Shown one piece after another: positions 53,865 to 62,965 of a stretch of 64,000 nucleotides of DNA (the stretch's first letter is position 1; each line of letters opens with the position of its first letter). The position numbers and the translations under genes are program-made. The notes under the pieces are model-generated. The model was not told where the DNA came from. It did not search any database and was given only the letters and a program-made list of their open reading frames with translations. This stretch comes from Sulfitobacter guttiformis (GTDB lineage Bacteria; Pseudomonadota; Alphaproteobacteria; Rhodobacterales; Rhodobacteraceae): assembly GCF_003610455.1 (NCBI RefSeq), contig NZ_RAQK01000001.1, positions 310,001 through 374,000 of the forward strand. The letters run 5' to 3'.

Positions 53865-54500
53865 TTACGCCTCGGCGGTGGCTGCAACCGGCTTTTCAAG
53901 CAGGGTATAGGTCGCAATAACCGCGTCCTGAACCTGCGCACGCATGACGCGACCCTGCGGGTTACGCTTCCCACGTGCACCGACTGATTTCTTGATCATC
54001 CGGCCAATCTGCTGGTTCAAAGAGGCGCGCCCGCGGTTGGCTTTGCCGTCCGCATCTTTCTCGCCCAATGCGATCTCGTACTGGGCTTTGAATTCAGCGT
54101 CTTTCTGCGCTTCTTCTACCACGGTGAGGATAAAGTTCTCGTTGAACTTACCTTCCGCATCCATTTTGGTGGCCAGCGCAACAGTGTGGTCAATGACGTG
54201 ACGCTTGGCAGCAAGGCGCAGCGCCAGCGCGTCGTCGGCGGGTGCCGTGGCGATCACGTGGGTTTCAACCAGTTTCTGCATGTAATGTGTCATGTTCATA
54301 CCGGCGGCTTTCGCCTGCGCATCCATGAACTTGCGTACTGGAAGTTCCAGCATGAATGTAACGGTCGACGCTTTTTCGATCTTTTCGAGACGGCGTGCGC
54401 GGCCCCCTGCTGTCTTTGCGTCTTTGTCTGCGTTTCCGGCTTTGCCGGCTTTTGCAGCTTTGTTTGCTTTGTCTTTAGTGATTTTTGTGATCTCAGCCAT
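53865..54500 (-). CDS. Ribbon-helix-helix-type DNA-binding protein with Lys/Ala-rich N-terminal tail
   Basis: 211 residues from the ATG at 54500 (AAGGAG upstream). Residues 1-40 are a lysine/alanine tail (KDKANKAAKAGKAGNADKDAK) like those of nucleoid proteins. Residues about 52-90 read STVTFMLELPVRKFMDAQAK then AGMNMTHYMQKLVETHV, matching a ribbon-helix-helix: strand, helix A, turn, helix B. A helical middle and a basic region (MIKKSVGARGKRNPQGRVMR) follow. I do not recognise a named family. Two near-identical palindromes overlap its own candidate promoter, which suggests autoregulation. Confidence 0.78.
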   Translation of the reverse strand: MAEITKITKDKANKAAKAGKAGNADKDAKTAGGRARRLEKIEKASTVTFMLELPVRKFMDAQAKAAGMNMTHYMQKLVETHVIATAPADDALALRLAAKRHVIDHTVALATKMDAEGKFNENFILTVVEEAQKDAEFKAQYEIALGEKDADGKANRGRASLNQQIGRMIKKSVGARGKRNPQGRVMRAQVQDAVIATYTLLEKPVAATAEA

Positions 54501-54517
54501 TTTATGACTCCTTAACC

Positions 54518-54576
54518 TCAACATACTTGTGATGTATGCGAAAAGATGCCCTCCGTCAACATACTTGTTGGGTATG
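54518..54576 (-). promoter_or_regulatory. Promoter with twin CATAC-N7-GTATG palindromes
   Basis: Two copies of TCAACATACTTGTNNNGTATG lie at 54518-54538 and 54556-54576, 38 bases apart. Each is an inverted repeat CATAC-N7-GTATG. Between and across them on the minus strand is TTGACG (54559-54554), 17 bases, TACATC (54536-54531), a good sigma-70 promoter for the gene starting at 54500. One palindrome covers the -35 edge and the other the -10, a layout for repression. Confidence 0.7.
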
Positions 54577-54791
54577 ATTCAAGTTTTCAGCTGCATCCAT
54601 AGTTCAGGTGCCCCCCTGCCCATGCGCCCCAATAGGCCAAGCGATGCACCGTTCCACCTCCAGCCTATTGCAGGAACTGACGTTCCGACGTTTTTCCACC
54701 TTGCACAGAGGATCTCCCTCAGATGGCCGCTGCTCTTGTCTGCGCACTGCCAATCCCGTAATCGTGATCATAGTTTTAAAGGGAGAGACCA

Positions 54792-56072
54792 ATGACACAC
54801 GGCTTTGATACACTGCAAATCCACGCAGGCGCCCGCCCCGATCCCGCGACCGGTGCACGCCAGACCCCTATTTACCAAACTACAGGCTATGTGTTCCGCG
54901 ACGCCGATCACGCCGCCGCACTCTTCAACCTGCAAGAAGTCGGCTTCATCTACTCCCGCCTAACCAACCCAACTGTCGCAGTGCTGCAAGAGCGGATTGC
55001 AACGCTTGAGGGCGGCGTCGGCGCGGTGTGCTGCTCTTCCGGTCACGCCGCCCAGATCATGGCGTTGTTCCCGCTGATGATGCCGGGCCGCAACATCGTC
55101 GCATCCACCCGCCTTTACGGCGGTACAGTCACGCAATTCAGTCACACAATCAAACGCTTCGGCTGGAACGTTAAATTCGTCGACTTTGATGATCTGGACG
55201 CTGTGAAAGCCGCGATTGACGACGACACGCGCGCGGTGTTCGGCGAGGCCATCGCCAATCCTGGCGGATATATCATGGACGTGCGCGCAATTGCCGACAT
55301 AGCCGATGCAGCACAAATCCCGTTGATCATCGACAACACCACCGCCACGCCGTACCTGTGCCGCCCGATCGAGCATGGCGCGACGCTCGTCGTACATTCC
55401 ACCACGAAATACCTTACAGGCAACGGTACTGTCACCGGGGGCTGCATCGTGGATTCGGGTAAGTTCGACTGGTCTGCGACCGATAAATTCCCGTCACTGA
55501 GCGCGCCAGAGCCTGCCTATCATGGTCTAAAGTTTCACGAAACTTTTGGCAATCTGGCCTTCACCTTCTTCGGCATCGCCGTCGGTCTGCGCGATCTGGG
55601 CATGACCATGAACCCACAGGCAGCACACTACACTCTCATGGGCACTGAAACTCTGAGCCTGCGGATGGATCGCCACGTGGCCAACGCACAAAAGATCGCT
55701 GCATGGTTGGAAGCAGACGACCGCATCGACTACGTGACCTACGCAGGCCTCGAATCGTCTCCCTATTTCGAGCGTAGCAAGACTGTTTGCCCCAAGGGCG
55801 CAGGTGGTCTGTTCACCTTCGCGGTCAAAGGCGGATATGATGCATGTGTCAAGCTGGTCAACACACTGGAAGTGTTCAGCCACGTTGCGAACCTCGGCGA
55901 TACCCGTTCGCTGATTATTCACTCCGCCTCTACAACGCACCGGCAGTTGACGCCAGAGCAGCAGGAAGCTGCTGGCGCAGGTCCAAGCGTTGTCCGCGTC
56001 TCTATCGGCACCGAAGACGCCAATGATCTGATTGCCGATCTGGATCAGGCATTGGCACAGGCCACAGCCTGA
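54792..56072 (+). CDS. metY: O-acetylhomoserine sulfhydrylase
   Basis: PLP enzyme making homocysteine from O-acetylhomoserine and sulfide, in direct-sulfhydrylation methionine synthesis. 426 residues with the MetY form of the Cys/Met-metabolism fold: HAGARPDPATGARQTPIYQTTGYVF near residue 12, YSRLTNPTVAVLQERIATLEGG, IIDNTTATPYLCRPIEHGA, the PLP lysine in VHSTTKYLTGNG, and a C-terminal SIGTEDANDLIADLDQAL. GGGAGAG precedes the ATG. The 290-base upstream region holds no riboswitch that I can recognise. Confidence 0.95.
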   Translation: MTHGFDTLQIHAGARPDPATGARQTPIYQTTGYVFRDADHAAALFNLQEVGFIYSRLTNPTVAVLQERIATLEGGVGAVCCSSGHAAQIMALFPLMMPGRNIVASTRLYGGTVTQFSHTIKRFGWNVKFVDFDDLDAVKAAIDDDTRAVFGEAIANPGGYIMDVRAIADIADAAQIPLIIDNTTATPYLCRPIEHGATLVVHSTTKYLTGNGTVTGGCIVDSGKFDWSATDKFPSLSAPEPAYHGLKFHETFGNLAFTFFGIAVGLRDLGMTMNPQAAHYTLMGTETLSLRMDRHVANAQKIAAWLEADDRIDYVTYAGLESSPYFERSKTVCPKGAGGLFTFAVKGGYDACVKLVNTLEVFSHVANLGDTRSLIIHSASTTHRQLTPEQQEAAGAGPSVVRVSIGTEDANDLIADLDQALAQATA

Positions 56073-56082
56073 TCAAGGCATC

Positions 56083-56113
56083 GCTCCGCGCACGATCTAC
56101 TCATGCGCGGAGC
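56083..56113 (+). other. Hairpin after metY
   Basis: GCTCCGCGC with GCGCGGAGC, a 9-bp perfect stem with a 13-base loop starting 11 bases after the metY stop. No T-run follows, so it may protect the 3' end or terminate with help from Rho. Confidence 0.5.
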
Positions 56114-56227
56114 ATATCCGCGAGGCTCCGCCGAATTCCGCTTGCGGACCTTTTCTTGGCCTCGACTGTGCGTTAATCTCCCAACAAACGAAGTTGTGGT
56201 TAACCAGACCGTGATAAAAGGGCGCCC

Positions 56228-59182
56228 ATGAAGCCAAATTTTGCTCTCTCGTTGTCTTTTGAAGGCATCAAACTGCTGCATCGCGCCGCAGGTGGCTGGC
56301 GTGAGGTCGGTGAAGTACCGATCGGGGCGGATGATCTCGTTGGCGAGCTTGCGGTGCTACGTAAAACCGCCGCCAGTCTTGAGCCGGGCGGCGTGCGCAC
56401 CAAACTGGTGATCCCAGCCAGCCAGATCAAATATCTGACGATTGATACCGTTGGTCTGTCCGAGGCCGCGCGCCGCAAAGCGGCAGAGGGCGCCTTGCAC
56501 AATGCAACGCCCTATGAACTGTCGGAGTTGGCATATGACATCAGCATGGATGGCGCGAAAACACATATCGCAGCTGTCGCCCGTGAAACCCTCGCCGAGG
56601 CCGAGGCATTTGCAACCGAGCACCGCTTTCATCCGGTAAGTTTTGTAGCCGTTCCAGACGATGCTCCTTACCTCGGAGAGCCGTTCTTCGGGTTGACCGA
56701 AGGCGCTGCTGATCTGCTGGAGCCCCAAGAAACAGTCGAGCCTGACGGTATAGCGGTTGTCATAGTAGGTGCGATTGTGCCCCCCCAAGCGCCTGAGGTC
56801 GCGCAGAAACCCGCGCAAGGAATACCCGCGCCAGTGGCTGCAGCCAAAGATCCTCCAGTAGAAGAGTCCCCTTCGCCTGTCGTGGCGAGAGCATCTGAAC
56901 CGGTTTCACCAGAGAGCCCCACAATCAACGAGAGGCCGGATGCAAAAGCGGCGGCTGCACAGGACGAAATTGCCCCCGCGCCAGAACCACGCGTATCGCC
57001 CGCGGTCAAACCAGCTGAGGCGTCTGTATCGGACGCTGATCCGGTGCGGGATATGCAGGTCCAGCCGGTCGCAGATGCCCAAACAGGGGCAAAGCTGGAG
57101 CGCCCGCAGGCACCTGAGCCCACCGACAAGATAACTGTAGCTGGTAAAATGCCAGACCCATCTGTCGATAAAGTGGCGCAGAAATTTGCCGTGCCGGATC
57201 CAAGCGTTAGCCGCGGAGATATTCCAGAGTCGAAACCGGCAATAAAGGCAGAACCAGACGTAATCCCTGCCGCCGAAATCTCTACCCCGACCGCCAAGGC
57301 GGCACCTGCAGTCGGTGCAGTTTCAGCTTCAAAGGCTCCTGCAACGCCCTCCGCCGCGCCGTCAGTAAGCGCGCCCCAGACCGTGCCTGCCCCGCGTCCG
57401 TTCAAATCGGCGACCCCCATTCCGGACGAGGCTATAAAGGTGCCTGAAACAGCAGCGCCCACGGGGTTTTCAACCCGCCGGGCTACGCAAATAACGGGAA
57501 CTGTAAAGCCTGTTGGTGGTGCGCAACGGATTGCTGTGCGCACTCCGAATGCCACTGCTGTGGCGGGTCCGGATACCTTTGCCAGCTCTGCTCCGGCTGC
57601 TGCTGCCTCAGCGCCGATATCTGCGGCTGCCCGCTCTTTGGGCGGATTTTTGAGCCGGCGTAAACCGGTTAAAGGCGTTACCACCCCGGCAGCTGCGCCA
57701 GTCGCCGCCCTGCCCGCCACGAGCAGCGAGGCCGAGCGGATGACCGTTTTCGGCGCACGTACCGCGCAAGTCGGGGGCAAACCGCGCTTCCTTGGGCTGA
57801 TTATGACGGTAATCTTGCTAGTGTTTCTTGCAGGCGTGGCAGCATGGGCCGCCGTTTTTTTGGATGAAGGGCTTGCCGGCCTCATAAGGAAAGACACCAC
57901 ACGCGCCACCGCCTCGGCTCCTGAAAACCAGATCGACCCCGAAGTGATCCGCACTCCAGAAGGCGTCGAGCCCGTTGTGACCGGCACTACAGACGGTGTA
58001 CAGATCGCAGCACTCGACCCTGTTTTGTCCGCGCAGGATACCGTAGCCGTAGAGGCCGCTCAAAACCTGCGCCCGGAACCGCAGGTCCCCGTAATTACTG
58101 AGGCGGAAGCAGCTGCACGCTACGCTGTGAGCGGCATTTGGCCTTTAGCGCCCGAAACTGCCCTGTCAGGTCCGGCAACGCCTGACACTGCCGTTTATCG
58201 CAGTGGAATTGATCCGGTCAGCACAGCAAATGATGCATTTGCCCTCCCGTCGCCGGAAGGCTTCGAGACAGACGTACAGCTTGCTGCGGTGGTCTCGCCA
58301 CCGCCCTTTGGCCAACAAACCGCACTCGATCAAAATGGATTGATCGTTCCTACAAATGAAGGTGTGATTACACCACAAGGCTTTACGCTTTATGCGAGCA
58401 GCCCGCCGCTCAAGCCGCCAGCCACCCTCGTGCGCTTTGCGGCAGCGCCTGCTATCGAGGCACCTGCCGCGACCTCTGCACTCGCTGCCTTGCGCCCAAA
58501 GAACCGGCCCGCTGGCCTTTCGGAGCGAACAGAGCGCGCAGAGCTTGGCGGCGTGAGCCGTGTCGAGCTGGCCGCCTTCCGCCCGTCGCTGCGCCCCGCA
58601 TCCTTACAAGATCGCGCAAACGAAGAAGAAGCTGCCCGCAAGGCAGCCGAGCAAGCGGCAGAAACTGCAGAAGCGCGAGCAGCGGTCGCCGCACAGTCCG
58701 CTGCCGCTGCCGCCGCCGCGGCGTTGATTGTTCCGACCACAGCCGCGTCCGTTGCGGCCCCCGCACTTGTTGATGCGACCCGCCTTGCAACCGCGCAATC
58801 CGTGCGCCCCGACACACGGCCTCGCAACTTTTCCCGAATAGTGCAGCGCGCACAGCGTGCCACTCCCGAACTGGGAGAGGAAACGCGGGTTGCAGCAGCA
58901 GCCGCCACCGTAGCACCTCGGACTTTAGCGCCAAGCCTGCCGTCAAAAGCATCAGTTGCCCGCAGCGCCACCGTAAAAAATGCCATCAATCTGCGCAAAG
59001 TAAACCTGATCGGCATTTACGGCAAACCGTCCAGCCGCCGCGCCTTGGTCCGGCTGTCTAATGGACGCTATCAGAAGGTTCAGGTCGGTGACCGGATTGA
59101 TGGAGGCCGTGTCGAGGCCATCGGAAACTCCGAATTGCGCTACTCCAGAAGTGGCAGAAGCGTTGTGCTACAAATGCCGTGA
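56228..59182 (+). CDS. Large bitopic protein with GspL/PilM-like N-terminus and PilP/GspC-like C-terminus
   Basis: 984 residues. The N-terminal 170 resemble the cytoplasmic domain of GspL/PilM-type proteins (ALSLSFEGIKLLHRAAGGWREVG, LVIPASQIKYLTID, RRKAAEGALHNATPYELSELAYD, HIAAVARETLAEAE). A long Ala/Pro/Glu-rich disordered stretch (about 185-510) leads to one membrane helix (about 521-545, LIMTVILLVFLAGVAAWAAVF). After another disordered, alanine-rich stretch with a short coiled coil, the last 65 residues (NLIGIYGKPSSRRALVRLSN and KVQVGDRIDGGRVEAI) match the PilP/GspC HR domain. No other secretion or pilus gene is nearby. A role in an envelope-spanning assembly is inferred from domains only. 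Confidence 0.75.
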   Translation: MKPNFALSLSFEGIKLLHRAAGGWREVGEVPIGADDLVGELAVLRKTAASLEPGGVRTKLVIPASQIKYLTIDTVGLSEAARRKAAEGALHNATPYELSELAYDISMDGAKTHIAAVARETLAEAEAFATEHRFHPVSFVAVPDDAPYLGEPFFGLTEGAADLLEPQETVEPDGIAVVIVGAIVPPQAPEVAQKPAQGIPAPVAAAKDPPVEESPSPVVARASEPVSPESPTINERPDAKAAAAQDEIAPAPEPRVSPAVKPAEASVSDADPVRDMQVQPVADAQTGAKLERPQAPEPTDKITVAGKMPDPSVDKVAQKFAVPDPSVSRGDIPESKPAIKAEPDVIPAAEISTPTAKAAPAVGAVSASKAPATPSAAPSVSAPQTVPAPRPFKSATPIPDEAIKVPETAAPTGFSTRRATQITGTVKPVGGAQRIAVRTPNATAVAGPDTFASSAPAAAASAPISAAARSLGGFLSRRKPVKGVTTPAAAPVAALPATSSEAERMTVFGARTAQVGGKPRFLGLIMTVILLVFLAGVAAWAAVFLDEGLAGLIRKDTTRATASAPENQIDPEVIRTPEGVEPVVTGTTDGVQIAALDPVLSAQDTVAVEAAQNLRPEPQVPVITEAEAAARYAVSGIWPLAPETALSGPATPDTAVYRSGIDPVSTANDAFALPSPEGFETDVQLAAVVSPPPFGQQTALDQNGLIVPTNEGVITPQGFTLYASSPPLKPPATLVRFAAAPAIEAPAATSALAALRPKNRPAGLSERTERAELGGVSRVELAAFRPSLRPASLQDRANEEEAARKAAEQAAETAEARAAVAAQSAAAAAAAALIVPTTAASVAAPALVDATRLATAQSVRPDTRPRNFSRIVQRAQRATPELGEETRVAAAAATVAPRTLAPSLPSKASVARSATVKNAINLRKVNLIGIYGKPSSRRALVRLSNGRYQKVQVGDRIDGGRVEAIGNSELRYSRSGRSVVLQMP

Positions 59183-59231
59183 AGCGGCTGTTGCGCCACT
59201 TGGTCCCACACGATTTGAATACTCCATAACG

Positions 59232-59264
59232 AATGCGCGGATAAAACTCCGCGCATTGTTTTAT
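59232..59264 (+). terminator. Terminator after the 984-residue gene
   Basis: AATGCGCGGA-taaaac-TCCGCGCATT (59232-59257), a perfect 10-bp stem, followed by GTTTTATT. Placed between the convergent stops at 59182 and 59284. Confidence 0.8.
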
Positions 59265-59283
59265 TCAGAACGCGATCATTTAT

Positions 59284-60393
59284 TCAGCTCGCTTCAAGCT
59301 CGCCACTGTCGATCTGCTCCTGCTCGATGCTCTCGAACAGAGCTTTGAAATTCCCCTCACCAAAGCCGTCGTCGCCTTTACGCTCAATGAATTCGAAGAA
59401 AATCGGGCCAATCACAGTTTTCGAGAATATCTGCAGCAAAATCCGTGTTTCGCCGCCTTCTTTGCCGTCCACCTCGACAACGCCTTCGCCATCGATCAGG
59501 ATGCCATGCTTTTTCATCCGGTCGATCGGCTCGGTGTGGCCTACCACACGCGTCTTGCTCAGCTCATAATAAGCAGCAGGTGGCGCTGGCATGAATTTGA
59601 GCCCGTTGTCCGAAATCGCATCTGTCGCGTCATAGACGTTGCGCGCGCCTACAGCGATGTGCTGGATGCCTTCGCCATTGTACTTCTTCAGATAGGCAAC
59701 AATCTGGCCGGTCTCACCGCGATCCTCGTTGAGAGGGATGCGAATGCGCCCGCAGGGTGAGGTCAGCGCCCGTGAGAAGAGGCCCGTAAACTTTCCCGCG
59801 ATGTCGAAAAACCGGATTTCACGGAAGTTGAAAAGATCGCCGTAAAACTTGAACCACTTGTCCATGTTTCCCTTAAATACGTTATGCGTCAGGTGATCGA
59901 GATAGTAAAAACCAACGCCTTCCGGCTTTGACTGTGCGATCCAGTCGTATTCCCAGTTATAGGGCGAGGTGTCGTAATACTGGTCGATGAAATACAGCAG
60001 CGAACCGCCGATCCCCATGATAGCCGGCACGTCAAGCACCTTGCCGTCGCCGGTATATTCCTCAGCACCCTGTGCGACAGCGTGGGCCAGTGCTGCATTC
60101 GCATCAACAACCCGCCAGCCCATCGAAGGCGCACAGGGGCCGTGTATTTCTACAAATTTTGCGGCAAAGCTGTCGGGATCGTGGTTCAGAACATAGGTGA
60201 TATCGCCCTGCTGCCACAATTCGATGCTTTTTGTCTTGTGATTGGCCACATGGGTGTACCCCATCTTGCGAAATACCTCGCGCAGTTCTTCAGGATTAGC
60301 CGAGGCATATTCAACAAATTCAAAACCGTCCGTTCCGGCGGGATTCTCGGGCGAGATAATGGATTTCGGTGCATCGTGCGGGAAAGGACCCAT
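59284..60393 (-). CDS. hppD: 4-hydroxyphenylpyruvate dioxygenase
   Basis: Fe(II) enzyme converting 4-hydroxyphenylpyruvate to homogentisate in tyrosine catabolism. 369 residues of two vicinal-oxygen-chelate modules. Iron ligands are the histidine in YLDHLTHNVFKGNM, the histidine in GEGIQHIAVGARN and the glutamate in GPIFFEFIERKGDDGFGEGNF. It is divergent from an Lrp/AsnC regulator, a common arrangement for amino-acid catabolic genes. Later homogentisate genes are not in this window. Confidence 0.97.
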   Translation of the reverse strand: MGPFPHDAPKSIISPENPAGTDGFEFVEYASANPEELREVFRKMGYTHVANHKTKSIELWQQGDITYVLNHDPDSFAAKFVEIHGPCAPSMGWRVVDANAALAHAVAQGAEEYTGDGKVLDVPAIMGIGGSLLYFIDQYYDTSPYNWEYDWIAQSKPEGVGFYYLDHLTHNVFKGNMDKWFKFYGDLFNFREIRFFDIAGKFTGLFSRALTSPCGRIRIPLNEDRGETGQIVAYLKKYNGEGIQHIAVGARNVYDATDAISDNGLKFMPAPPAAYYELSKTRVVGHTEPIDRMKKHGILIDGEGVVEVDGKEGGETRILLQIFSKTVIGPIFFEFIERKGDDGFGEGNFKALFESIEQEQIDSGELEAS

Positions 60394-60451
60394 GGCTGTA
60401 CTCCTGATTTAAGCTATTTGCGTTACCATATCGCGCAGGGCGCACGAAGTT

Positions 60452-60519
60452 TGCGCATAATCGGGAACACCTATGGTCATTTTCGAAAACTTCCCGCATA
60501 ATTATAGGGAACTATGCGG
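60452..60519. promoter_or_regulatory. Repeated GCATAA/GGGAAC motifs between hppD and the AsnC gene
   Basis: Related elements GCGCATAATCGGGAAC (from about 60455), CCGCATAATTATAGGGAAC (60494-60512) and TATGCGG (60513-60519) occur in 70 bases. CCGCATA and TATGCGG form an inverted repeat that runs into the start codon of the regulator. Multiple degenerate sites are typical of Lrp/AsnC binding, so this is the likely control region for both genes. Confidence 0.5.
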
Positions 60520-60987
60520 AACTTGCGCACGATGCTGGATGAAATTGACAAAAGACTGCTCAACGCCCTGCAACAGGACGCGCATCTGACCGCACATCAA
60601 CTCGCAGAGACATTGAACCTCTCCCCCTCCCAAATCGGCCGCCGCCGTCAAAAGCTCGAGGCTGACGGCGTAATTCGAAGCTACACCGCTCAGCTTGATC
60701 CAAGGCGTTTGGGGCTTTCAGTTCAGGGATTCGTTCAGGTCCACCTCGGCACCCACGGACCCGAGCATTCCCGCAGCTTTGCGCGCCTTGTCGCCACCCG
60801 TGCCGAGATTGTGAGCGCGTGGACAATGACGGGGGATGCAGATTACCTGCTGCGCGTCTATTGTGAAGATCTACCCGCGCTGAACCGGTTGATTCATGAG
60901 GTCCTGCTGCCCCATAAGGCTGTTTCGCGTGTGCACAGCCAGATTGTCATGGACCAACTCAAGCGCGACGGTCCACTACCCACTTAA
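60514..60987 (+). CDS. Lrp/AsnC-family transcriptional regulator
   Basis: 157 residues from the ATG at 60514, with AGGGA four bases upstream; an ATG six codons later (60532) is also possible. The helix-turn-helix is LDEIDKRLLNALQQDAHLTAHQLAETLNLSPSQIGRRRQKLEADGVI, the effector domain GFVQVHLGTHGPEHSRSFARLV and SAWTMTGDADYLLRVYCEDL. Divergent from hppD, which it probably regulates in response to an aromatic amino acid. The Kef-type antiporter gene follows after 11 bases. Confidence 0.93.
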   Translation: MRNLRTMLDEIDKRLLNALQQDAHLTAHQLAETLNLSPSQIGRRRQKLEADGVIRSYTAQLDPRRLGLSVQGFVQVHLGTHGPEHSRSFARLVATRAEIVSAWTMTGDADYLLRVYCEDLPALNRLIHEVLLPHKAVSRVHSQIVMDQLKRDGPLPT

Positions 60988-60998
60988 AAAGGATCCCC

Positions 60999-62909
60999 AT
61001 GGAAGGTTTTCTGTTTCAGGCTACGGTCTATCTCGCTGCCGCGGTCATAGCCGTGCCTATCGCCGCGCGGCTGGGATTGGGATCGGTGCTGGGATATCTG
61101 GCGGCGGGCATCCTGATCGGTCCCGTTCTTGGACTTGTGGGCGCTGAGACTAAAGACCTACAGCATTTTGCCGAATTCGGTGTTGTAATGATGCTGTTCT
61201 TGATCGGGCTCGAACTTGAACCAAAAGCGCTTTGGGACATGCGGCATAAATTGCTGGGCTTGGGCGGACTACAGGTAGGTCTTAGCACGCTCGCAATCAT
61301 GGGCATCGCTATGGCTTATGGCCAGCCTTGGGGCGTGGCATTGGCGGTTGGCCTGACGCTCTCGCTCAGCTCGACTGCGATCGTCCTCCAGACCCTCTCG
61401 GAAAAAGGGCTTATGCAGACAGCTGGCGGACGCTCGATTTTCTCGGTGCTGCTGGCGCAGGATATCGCTGTGATCCCGATGCTGGCGTTCCTGCCGTTGA
61501 TCGCCGTGACCCTTACAAGTGCGGTTGCATTACCCGACGGATCAATTTCCATCGATACGGCAACAGACGCAGCCGGCAACTCAGGGCATGCTTCTTCGTC
61601 GCCTGCCGATGCTGCATTTACCTTTATCGAAAGCTTGCCTGCGTGGGGTATAACCCTTGTTACCATCGGGGCCATTGCCGGTATCATCATCACCGGCGTC
61701 TTCTTTACACGCCCCGTGTTCCGCTACATTCATTCGGCCAACCTGCGCGAGATGTATACCGCCCTCGCCCTGCTGATCGTGGTCGGCATCTCGTTCACGA
61801 TGATGCTGGTCGGTCTATCGCCTGCACTCGGTGCATTCCTCGCCGGAGTGGTCCTCGCCAGCTCCGAGTTCCGCCACGAGCTTGAGACCGACCTTGAACC
61901 ATTCAAGGGCCTGCTGCTGGGATTGTTTTTTATTACCGTGGGCGCAGGCATCAACTTCGAGCTGCTGGCCTCCGATCTTACCATCATTCTGGGTATGGCC
62001 CTGCTGGTCATTCTGGTAAAAGGTGTGATCCTCTTTGTGTTGGGGCGCATGTTCAATTTACGGGGACGCGATCAGTGGCTGTTTGCGCTAGGACTGGCAC
62101 AGGCGGGCGAATTCGGCTTTGTCCTCGTGAGCTTTTCTGTGGCGACGGGCGTGATGCCTGACGGGGTGGCCGAGACCCTGCTCCTGGTCATTGCACTCAC
62201 CATGCTGATCACGCCTTTGCTGTTTATTCTGCATGATGTCATCTCGAAACGCAGTGCCGATGCCACCGTGCGCCCCCCCGATGACGAAATCGACGAAGAA
62301 GGGCCGGTGATTATTGCGGGGATTGGCCGCTTCGGTCAAATCGTCAACCGTCTGGTGCAGGCTTCGGGGTTCGAAACTGTGGTACTGGATCATAACCCCG
62401 ATACCATCGCCGTTATGCGCCGCTTCGGGTTCAAAGCGTTTCTGGGGGATCCCACGCGTGCGGATGTCCTGCGCAAGGCCGGGCTTGCCGATGCGCGGGT
62501 TCTGGTTGTAGCGCTAGATAACCGCAAGGCAGCTCGCCAACTGGTGGCATATGCCCGTGCGCAACGCCCCGACCTTCATATCATTGCACGTGCCCATGAC
62601 CGCACAGATGTGTACCACCTGTATCAGGCCGGTGCCAATGACATCGTCCGTGAAATGTTCGACGGGTCCTTGCGGGCGGGGCGGTACGCGCTCGAAAATC
62701 TCGGCCTGTCGGAATACGAGGCGGCAGAAGCGCAACGGATCTTCTACCATCACGACCGGATGTCGGTCCGTGAGCTGGCAGGCCTTTGGCGCCCCGATGT
62801 GGCGCCCGCTGACAATCCAGCCTATGTCAAACGCGCAAAAGAGCTGGAAAAAGATCTGGAAACCGCGTTTCTGAACCGCTCTGATGAAGACGAGGAAAAG
62901 CAAGCGTGA
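60999..62909 (+). CDS. Kef-type monovalent cation:proton antiporter (CPA2) with TrkA-N domain
   Basis: 636 residues. About 12-13 membrane helices (residues 1-410) include GLGSVLGYLAAGILIGPVLGLV, EFGVVMMLFLIGLELEP, SLSSTAIVLQTLSEKGLM and PALGAFLAGVVLASSEFRHELE, hallmarks of CPA2 exchangers. A linker is followed by a Rossmann TrkA-N domain with VIIAGIGRFGQIVNRLVQASG and GDPTRADVLRKAGLADARVLVVALDN, which in KefC binds nucleotide and glutathione-type ligands. It resembles glutathione-gated potassium efflux systems, though gating ligand and ion are not settled. Coupled closely to the AsnC gene. Confidence 0.93.
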   Translation: MEGFLFQATVYLAAAVIAVPIAARLGLGSVLGYLAAGILIGPVLGLVGAETKDLQHFAEFGVVMMLFLIGLELEPKALWDMRHKLLGLGGLQVGLSTLAIMGIAMAYGQPWGVALAVGLTLSLSSTAIVLQTLSEKGLMQTAGGRSIFSVLLAQDIAVIPMLAFLPLIAVTLTSAVALPDGSISIDTATDAAGNSGHASSSPADAAFTFIESLPAWGITLVTIGAIAGIIITGVFFTRPVFRYIHSANLREMYTALALLIVVGISFTMMLVGLSPALGAFLAGVVLASSEFRHELETDLEPFKGLLLGLFFITVGAGINFELLASDLTIILGMALLVILVKGVILFVLGRMFNLRGRDQWLFALGLAQAGEFGFVLVSFSVATGVMPDGVAETLLLVIALTMLITPLLFILHDVISKRSADATVRPPDDEIDEEGPVIIAGIGRFGQIVNRLVQASGFETVVLDHNPDTIAVMRRFGFKAFLGDPTRADVLRKAGLADARVLVVALDNRKAARQLVAYARAQRPDLHIIARAHDRTDVYHLYQAGANDIVREMFDGSLRAGRYALENLGLSEYEAAEAQRIFYHHDRMSVRELAGLWRPDVAPADNPAYVKRAKELEKDLETAFLNRSDEDEEKQA

Positions 62910-62965
62910 GGCGCTTGCGCGTCCCGCGGTCCGCTGCGTAGTTCCCGCTTTATGTTCCGGCGCTC

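Noticed and set aside
54577..54791. SAM-type riboswitch before metY
   Set aside because: No SAM-II, SAM/SAH or similar core could be recognised by eye; a covariance search would be needed to settle it.
56668..57987. 439-codon minus-strand frame rich in Ala, Gly and Ser
   Set aside because: Mirror of the Ala/Pro-rich linker of the 984-residue gene. No start signal or domain.
58390..59016. 208-codon minus-strand frame
   Set aside because: Antisense to the C-terminal part of the same gene, low-complexity composition.
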